From positions 14,240,928 to 14,304,927 of the forward strand of contig NC_080711.1 of the NCBI RefSeq assembly GCF_019097595.1: a DNA stretch of 64,000 nt. Reading direction: 5' to 3'. Made by a program: the position numbers and the translations under genes. Shown here in pieces: positions 59,516 through 64,000 of this stretch. The notes beneath the pieces are model-generated. The model searched no databases and had not been told where the DNA came from. It was given only the letters and a program-made list of their open reading frames with translations. Position 1 is the first letter of the stretch. Every line of letters starts with the position of its first letter. The DNA is from Hemibagrus wyckioides. Lineage: Eukaryota > Chordata > Actinopteri > Siluriformes > Bagridae.

Positions 59516-60763
59516 CACTATATTGCCAAAAGTATTCGCTCACCCATCCAAATAATCAGAATCAGGTGTTCCAATCACTTCCATGGCCACAGGTGTATAA
59601 AATCAAGCACCTAGGCATGCAGAGTGTTTTTACAAACATTTGTGAAAGAATGGGTCGCTCTCAGGAGCTCAGTGAATTCCAGCGTGGAACTGTGATAGGA
59701 TGCCACCTGTGCAACAAATCCAGTCGTGAAATTTCCTCGCTCCTAAATATTCCACAGTCAACTGTCAGCTGTATTATAAGAACGTGGAAGTGTTTGGGAA
59801 CAACAGCAACTCAGCCACGAAGTGGTAGGCCACGTAAACTGACGGAGCGGGGTCAGCGGATGCTGAGGCGCATAGTGCGAAGAGGTCGCCAACTTTCTGC
59901 AGAGTCAATCGCTACAGACCTCCAAACTTCATGTGGCCTTCAGATTAGCTCAAGAACAGTGCGCAGAGAGCTTCATGGAATGGGTTTCCATGGCCGAGCA
60001 GCTGCATCCAAGCCATACATCACCAAGTGCAATGCAAAGCATCGGATGCAGTGGTGTAAAGCATGCCGCCACTGGACTCTAGAGCAGTGGAGATGCATTC
60101 TCTGGAGTGACGAATCGTGCTTCTCCATCTGGCAATCTGATGGACGAGTCTAGGTTTGGCGGTTGCCAGGAGAACGGTACTTGTCTGACTGCATTGTGCC
60201 AAGTGTAAAGTTTGGTGGAGGGGGGATTATGGTGTGGGGTTGTTTTTCAGGAGCTGGGCTTGGCCCCTTAGTTCCAGTGAAAGGAACTCGGAATGCTTCA
60301 GCATACCAAGACATTTTGGACAATTCCATGCTCCCAACTTTGTGGGAACAGTTTGGAGCTGGCCCCTTCCTCTTCCAACATGACTGTGCACCAGTGCATA
60401 AAGCAAGGTCCATAAAGACATGGATGACAGAGTCTGGTGTGGATGAACTTGACTGGCCTGCACAGAGTCCTGACCTCAACCCGATAGAACACCTTTGGGA
60501 TGAATTAGAGCGGAGACTGAGAGCCAGGCCTTCTCGTCCAACATCAGTGTGTGACCTCACAAATGCGCTTCTGGAAGAATGGTCAAAAATTCCCATAAAC
60601 ACACTCCTAAACCTTGTGGACAGCCTTCCCAGAAGAGTTGAAGCTGTTATAGTTGCAAAGGGTGGACCGACATCATATTGAACCCTATGGATTAGGAATG
60701 GGATGTCACTTAAGTTCATATGTGAGTCAAGGCAGGTGAGCGAATACTTTTGGCAATATAGTG
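59516..60763 (+). mobile_element. Tc1 element, copy 2 (full length)
   Basis: A 1248-bp element bounded by perfect 29-bp terminal inverted repeats (59516-59544 and 60735-60763, outer bases CACTATATTGCC) and by TA dinucleotides at 59514-59515 and 60764-60765, the target duplication of the Tc1/mariner superfamily. The length is typical of Tc1. It has one transposase gene with a single nonsense codon. Intact ends mean it could in principle be mobilised in trans. Confidence 0.95.
59650..60681 (+). pseudogene. Tc1 transposase with one premature stop
   Basis: 344 codons from [10 protein letters not shown] to a TGA at 60679-60681, interrupted by TAG at 60151-60153 (codon 168). Copy 1 and the fragment at base 1 have TGG (Trp) at this position. 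No frameshift was seen on either side. The triad residues are present: D154 in LWSDES, the Asp in [10 protein letters not shown] and the Glu in [15 protein letters not shown] linker and GGGGIMVWG box are present. The product would be truncated after the first catalytic Asp. Differences from copy 1 are few, so the two copies are close relatives. Confidence 0.93.
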
Positions 60764-62984
60764 TATTATCCACAGTGCATCTCTTAAAATATTTTAAAAC
60801 TGTTTTAACACACTCCAACATACCAAAAATAAATAGTATTCCTATATTTGAAACACATCAGGTAGTTTTCTGCTAAAGCAAATAATCAAGATGATCAAGA
60901 AGGATTCAAATGTATAAAGGATGTATAAAATTGTGTTTAAAACAAAAAAGTTAGAAATAAGAACTAGACAATAAAACAGATAAAACTGTACAAAAGAAGA
61001 CAATTGCAATGTCCAATACAAGCAAAAATTGCACATACAACACAGATATAAGGCAAATATTGCACTTATTGTAAATCGTTAGGCATTCCTGAAAAATCAC
61101 TGATTATTGCAGATATACCCGAGTTATGCACTGTACATATCATTTTATTTCAGCTGCGGTATTCACATTTAACGGTATTCACACCTAGGCCTTCACTGGT
61201 GTCCTTCCTGAATTAATCCACCTCTATAGCATCATTATGACGCCACGGCAATAAATACTAATAGCAAAGTAAAAAAGAAATTAGTCTACAGTATTTCACA
61301 CCTCACAAGGAATAGTCAATTTTATTACGGTTACTTTTCTCAAAAAAGACATTCTCCATGCCGTATGCAGCAAACTGCAATCTCCGGAGGACGCAGCATC
61401 CGAAATGAGAGGCAGTGAATATAGAAACACTGTATAACAGTGCGTTGTGTCACAGGCTCTTGTAGCGAACATGAATAAAATTACATTACATATAGCAAAA
61501 AAAACAAATTAACACAATTCAGTCTCACAAGTTTCCTTTCACTGCAGCAAAAAAAAAACACACAGTCCACCCCGGGGATCTGGAATGAAGGCAAACTGAA
61601 AACCCAGAAAAAAAGAAAACCCAAAAGCATAAATGGTTCTTGAAAAAGCTTACCAACTATTTTGAAGAATCAAAAGGATTTTCTTGAAAAGTCTTCCATG
61701 AAAATGCATTTGTAAGGATGTCCGCGATTAAATCGATTTCTTCTCCTCTGTCAGCCACTGTGAGTTAAAATATATATATTTTATTTAGTTTGTGCGGTTC
61801 GCTGCCTCTGACTACTGCAATTATCCAATCAAAGGACAGGAAATTGCTGACATAATCGTATGCCTGCTAGATGGCCCCAGTGACGCCAACTCGAAATCTG
61901 ATTGGTTAATGGAACAGTTTCATTGCCACTTATTTTAATCTACGGGCGCCTGCACTATTGATTCTGAAGGCCTTAAGGCCGGGTAACACATGATGTCAGC
62001 CACTAGCTGAAATATGATTGGATAGATACTCTTATCATAAATATACACTACTGGAAGCAGCGCAACCAAAAGAAAAGCTATGAAATGTAGAGAATAGACT
62101 ATTGAGAATAATTTAATACACATTCATGGAAAAATATATTAAATATATTAAAATGCAAGTCAGTGATTCAGATCACTGCTGTTTAGGCCAGCAGAGAAGG
62201 CCTTGCTGGCCCTGACGGTCCGCCACTGCATTTAACGATCAATTTAATAACATAAATTCATCCAAAACACTAGTCTTTATATACACAGAGTATTTTTTTC
62301 TTCAGCTTTTAATTTGGACACGTTTAAATGTAATACATATATTTAATAAAAAAAATAAAGCAGCCAGGTTCATGATCCACTGCTTTTGGATCATAATATT
62401 ATAGAATTTGTTTCACTTTCACATGCCTGATAATTGGAGAGTTACAAACGAGGCAATGTATACTGTAAAGCTATTTATATAATTTATTAACCCTGATGGC
62501 TGCTACGCCTGATATATTTCTTCCAGTTAGCGCAAGATTGCCTAAAGACAACCAAAGCTAACCAAACGTAAACTATTCATTGATGTTACTTCATGCATGA
62601 ACCTATTACATGTTCTCCAAGATGTCTTCATTTACTGCAAAGAATGGAATCTTTAGGGTCCATCATTCAGATTCCATTTCACCTCCCCATCGCTTTTATA
62701 TGCCTCTAAATGGGACAGACTTCATTTGTAATCCGCTTTAACTACTTGCCCGTTGTAAATAAAAAGATGCTTGTGCTTCCTGTGCTTCTCATGTCCCCAA
62801 AGCCATTAGCAGAGGTCTTCCCTGCAAAGTGACACACATAAAAATCGTCATTTAAACACCAATCGTGGTTAAAAAGGAGACATTAAATATTAATGAACTG
62901 TGAGAGTGCAGAGTTTTCCCTAGGCCAACGGGGACAGGCTAGAAAAATTCCAGGGCTTCTACTGATTAGTTTGAATTTTAATTG
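60764..62984. other. Intergenic DNA with palindromes and a repeat-free block
   Basis: No gene. CCAAT-type words occur at about 61825-62025 (ATCCAATCAAAG, TGATTGGTTAATGG, ATGATTGGATAG). A perfect 12-bp palindrome GGCCTTAAGGCC lies at 61969-61980, and hairpins at 62161-62178 and 62186-62211. The last block, followed by GACGGTCCGCCACTGC, resembles ends of decayed fish DNA transposons. Bases 62600-62960 are repeat-free and a possible conserved non-coding element. Confidence 0.35.
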
Positions 62985-63114
62985 AATGATAAGGAAAGTA
63001 GGAGATGACTATTTCATGGGGATTGTTTTATCCTGGTCAGGATCATGGCAGATTCAATGCCTGGGAGCAAGGTGAGAGAATTCTCCTTGAATGGAGCACC
63101 AGTGCATCACTGCA

Positions 63115-63181
<67 letters not shown>

Positions 63182-63290
63182 CCATATACTCATTCACACC
63201 CAGGGGCAATTTAGCATTGCCATTCCACCTACCTGCAAGTTTTTGGACAGGACACCAGAAAGCTTCACACAACTTCACATAACTGAACCT
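62985..63290 (-). repeat. SINE-1-like element with internal (CA)n
   Basis: Reversed 3' body: TTTATCCTGGTCAGGATCATGG, CAATGCCTGGGAGCAAGGTG, GCACCAGTGCATCACTGCACG, then (CA)n at 63119-63181, then ACTCATTCACACCCAGGGGC, AATTTAGCATTGCCATTCCACC and CCTGCAAGTTTTTGGAC. The microsatellite expanded at the position where the family normally has a short CACACAC run. Confidence 0.75.
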
Positions 63291-64000
63291 GTATAAATTG
63301 TACACACCTTCTGTTATGTAAGAATTAACAAAATTTTGATGAGGCAATTTTGGTTTGTTTCAAATTGTTACAGCATAAACAGAGTTCCTATTTTCACGGC
63401 ATTAAGCACAATGCCCTACATTAATAGATATAAATGTGTGCCCAAAATGTGTGTATTTTATATTTTCAGAAACACTATGAGAGAAAAGTCGTTGTGGTGA
63501 TTAATCAATATCTTATCATTACCCATATTTCTGGCATCTTACTATTTATGTAGCTTAGTAAATATATTTCATAGTATTTTCTTATACATTTTAATATATT
63601 TCTCTTTTGTATGGGTAGATAGTTGGTGGTTAATGAAGCAAAAGCTTGCCTCAGACAATCAGAACAAACAGAATATAAGCCTTAAAATTCTTCGACATTC
63701 CCAGGTCATCACCACCAGTGGATGGTTTGGGCTTCATCCATGTCACAATCTAAATGTTTGACACAGTGTTCATTTTCACAATGTCTGCACGTATGTTTAG
63801 TTGACAAGTTTGAAGAAGCCTAGCAGGTACATTTCTATACATTTTCTAAAGTAATGACCAACATTTTCAGCTGTGACACACAGCAGACACACGTCTGATG
63901 TTATACTCAATTACGTCTGAGAGACATGGCTGCCACGGACTCCAACTCCCAGCATCCACCTGCACTCTCATGCCCACAATAACTGTTGTTATTCACAATT
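63291..64000. other. Intergenic DNA to window end
   Basis: AT-rich. The last 80 bases (CATGGCTGCCACGGACTCCA...CTCCCAGCATCCACCTGC) resemble a recurrent fish repeat but are too short to classify. Confidence 0.3.

Overview
The window reads as vertebrate, almost certainly teleost fish, nuclear DNA. It is AT-rich and rich in microsatellites. It carries one intron-containing vertebrate gene and a dense scatter of fish-type repeats: Tc1/mariner DNA transposons, an L2/CR1-clade LINE, tRNA-derived SINEs and a piggyBac-like MITE. The repeat mix resembles siluriform (catfish) genomes, but that is an impression from memory and not a demonstrated assignment. No bacterial, plasmid, phage or CRISPR signal was seen.

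The only host protein-coding gene I can support is nptx1 (neuronal pentraxin 1), + strand, five coding exons at 19987-23338. It encodes 429 aa: signal peptide, coiled-coil N-terminal half and C-terminal pentraxin domain. All four introns are GT-AG with consistent phases. A TATA box lies at 19863-19869, a (CA)n-rich 5'UTR runs up to the start codon, and a poly(A) signal lies about 1 kb past the stop.

Layout. 1-19.8 kb is upstream intergenic DNA with a rearranged mariner-type relic (57-595), decayed Tc1-like pieces, a tRNA-SINE, a pair of related dispersed repeats (5.46 and 10.43 kb), a TTAA-flanked MITE (14.30-14.88 kb) and several repeat-free blocks that may be conserved non-coding elements. 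19.8-24.4 kb is nptx1. 24.4-64 kb is downstream intergenic DNA with two well-preserved Tc1 elements of one family (35.28-36.42 kb on the minus strand, 59.52-60.76 kb on the plus strand), LINE fragments (47.9-48.3 and 57.8-59.2 kb), more decayed Tc1 and SINE copies, long microsatellites and further repeat-free blocks.

No new multi-gene system was found. The observations worth a second look concern transposon history (two Tc1 copies with different inactivating lesions, a head-to-head mariner relic, an apparent filled/empty site pair for a LINE tail, a TTAA-bounded MITE) and candidate regulatory DNA around nptx1. All repeat-family names come from recall of family consensus sequences, without any search.
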